Shown: positions 13,583-14,960 of the stretch, piece after piece
How positions within the stretch are numbered: the stretch's first letter is position 1
How the letters are laid out: each line of letters opens with the position of its first letter
Source: Methanomicrobiales archaeon
Lineage (GTDB): Archaea; Halobacteriota; Methanomicrobia; Methanomicrobiales; Methanospirillaceae
DNA: 14,960 nt
Assembly (NCBI GenBank): GCA_012798365.1
Contig: JAAZNH010000256.1
Span: 1 to 14,960, forward strand
Reading direction: 5' to 3'
Program-made: the position numbers and the translations under genes
Notes under the pieces: model-generated
Database searches by the model: none
Told to the model about the DNA's origin: nothing
Seen by the model: only the letters and a program-made list of their open reading frames with translations

Positions 13583-14960
13583 TCACATGAATCGCCACGC
13601 ACCTTCCGGCACATGGATCTCAAACCGGGCACCTTTGCCCGGTTCGCCGGTTTCCGTGATCGTTATGCCAGTGATCGCAAGGATATCACGGGAGAGGAAG
13701 AGACCAAGGCCGGTGTGTTTCCCAAAGCCCCGCTCGAAGAGACGGGGTTTGTCTTCTGCGGCTATCCCGGCACCATTGTCAGCCACCATGATCACAAGAC
13801 CCCGGCCGGCTTCCTGGTGCGAGATCCGGATTTCTGTCATTGCCGGTCCTCCGTACCGGAGGGCATTGTCAATGAGATTGTAGAATACTTTTTCCAAGAG
13901 CGGGTCGGCATAGATTTCCAGGCCATCCGTATCCCCGGCAACCCGTACCTCACGCATGGGCAGGATCGAGACTGCGCTATTCACACACGCACCGACGTTC
14001 TGCCAGACCGGCGCTTTCACTCCCAGGTCCTGGTACTCCTTCGTGAATGCAATCTGGCGCTCGATGGCATTTGCCGCATTTTCCGCCTTGAGAATATACT
14101 CGAGCGCCTCAGCAGGAGGTTCAAGGGAATCTTTCGAGATCGAAAGGAACGCCTTGATCGAGAAGAGCTGGTTGTTGATATCGTGCCTTGTAATACTGGA
14201 GAGCAGGTTGAGTTTCCGGTTCACCTGTTGCAGTGCTTCTTCTGCGAGCCGGCGTGCCTGGATATCATAACAGGACCCGATATAACCGGCAAACTCCCCC
14301 TCTGCAGTATAGAACGGTTTACCGCAGTCAAAGAGCCAGTGGTAGGTGCCGTCATGATACCGGAGCCGGTACTCCATCTCAAAGGGTTTTCTTGCATGGA
14401 AATTATCCTGGTAGATCTTCAGGCACCGGTCGAAATCATCCGGATGCACCCCCTCTGCCCACCCGTCACCGAGTTCCTGTTCAAGCCTGCGCCCGGTAAA
14501 GTCAAGCCAGTCCTTGTTGAAATAATCGCATTTTGCCCGTACATCTGCCCGCCAGATAGGGTTAGGGAAATCATCCAGGATCTTCAGGTAGAAATCCCGG
14601 GCTTTTTTGATATCCTCTTCCACCAGTTTCCGGTCAGAGATATCCCGGATGATCCCAACGAGAAATGCCTCACCGTCACTGTTGGTATAGAGGGATTTTT
14701 TTGTAACAATGGTATGCCGTTTTCCCCCGGCATCGGTCAGCATCTCTTCGTTCTCGTTCACCTGGCCGGTACTGAAGACCTCCTCATCTTTCCTGCGATA
14801 AATGTCAGCTTCTTCTTTGGGGAAGAAATCATAGTCGGTTTTTCCCAGCAGCTCCTCGCGGGAATGGCCACTGAACCGGCAAAAGCCGTCGTTCACAATA
14901 ACAAATGTGTGGCTCCGGTCCTTGACAAAAACCGGATCCGAGATCGTATTGATGATCGCA
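13583..14960 (-). CDS. PAS-PAS histidine kinase, 5' end cut by the window edge
   Basis: The reading frame runs off the right edge. GTG at 14896 is not the real start, because 21 in-frame codons upstream encode typical PAS sequence (INTISDPVFVKDRSH). The 458 visible residues hold a first PAS domain (about 1-110, ending in DISDRK), a second PAS of the PAS_3 type (about 116-239), a DHp helix pair with phosphoacceptor H259 in TRHDINNQL (codon CAC, 14183-14185), and an ATPase domain with N-box N361/N365, G1 box DNGAG (from D394) and G2 box GLGL (417-420). All catalytic motifs are present. This H-box type is typical of methanogen kinases and differs from SHDLKSPL and SHELRTPL in the other kinases here. 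No membrane segment is visible. It is the intact counterpart of the H-to-Q protein at 2669-3838, which shares FYNLI-NALR-GG and the C-terminal FEI-VP-G--RF ending. Confidence 0.95.
   Translation of the reverse strand, partial: AIINTISDPVFVKDRSHTFVIVNDGFCRFSGHSREELLGKTDYDFFPKEEADIYRRKDEEVFSTGQVNENEEMLTDAGGKRHTIVTKKSLYTNSDGEAFLVGIIRDISDRKLVEEDIKKARDFYLKILDDFPNPIWRADVRAKCDYFNKDWLDFTGRRLEQELGDGWAEGVHPDDFDRCLKIYQDNFHARKPFEMEYRLRYHDGTYHWLFDCGKPFYTAEGEFAGYIGSCYDIQARRLAEEALQQVNRKLNLLSSITRHDINNQLFSIKAFLSISKDSLEPPAEALEYILKAENAANAIERQIAFTKEYQDLGVKAPVWQNVGACVNSAVSILPMREVRVAGDTDGLEIYADPLLEKVFYNLIDNALRYGGPAMTEIRISHQEAGRGLVIMVADNGAGIAAEDKPRLFERGFGKHTGLGLFLSRDILAITGITITETGEPGKGARFEIHVPEGAWRFM

Noticed and set aside
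14896..14896. GTG at 14896 as the start of the edge kinase
   Set aside because: The frame continues upstream to the window edge with typical PAS sequence, so the gene is truncated by the window.

Overview
The window looks like chromosomal DNA of a methanogenic archaeon of the order Methanomicrobiales, most like Methanoregula. The signs are moderately GC-rich DNA, very large PAS-rich soluble and membrane sensor kinases, a kinase with the RHDINNQL-type phosphorylation box common in methanogens, and TATA-like rather than -35/-10 promoters. The assignment rests on protein style, not on a marker gene.

Layout. Six convincing genes lie on the minus strand, and all are signal-transduction genes. From the right edge leftwards they are: a PAS-PAS histidine kinase cut by the window edge (13583-14960); a 1349-residue kinase with 8 membrane segments and 6 PAS domains (7134-11183); a 1041-residue soluble 6-PAS kinase overlapping it by ATGA (4012-7137); a receiver domain fused to a kinase-like module whose phosphoacceptor histidine is glutamine (2669-3838); a dCache-HAMP membrane kinase (398-2311); and a stand-alone response regulator overlapping that by ATGA (9-401). 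This makes two translationally coupled pairs and two single genes. No DNA-binding output domain is present, so signals probably pass by phosphotransfer to the single-domain receiver, to the receiver of the fused protein, or to proteins encoded elsewhere.

The stretch 11184-13582 differs. It holds one credible plus-strand gene, a 237-residue protein of unknown function (12313-13026) with a good ribosome-binding site. Before it runs a chain of very short ORFs joined by stop/start overlaps. Upstream of those is a block of three perfect or near-perfect hairpins only 2 nt apart (11519-11592), flanked by T/A tracts, which may be a structured RNA or a terminator. Between the convergent 237-residue gene and the edge kinase lie two copies of a roughly 150-167 bp direct repeat at a fixed offset of 267 bp.

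The most unusual items are the H-to-Q receiver-pseudokinase, the triple-hairpin block, the 267-bp-offset repeat and the overlapping small-ORF chain. None has been checked by database search.
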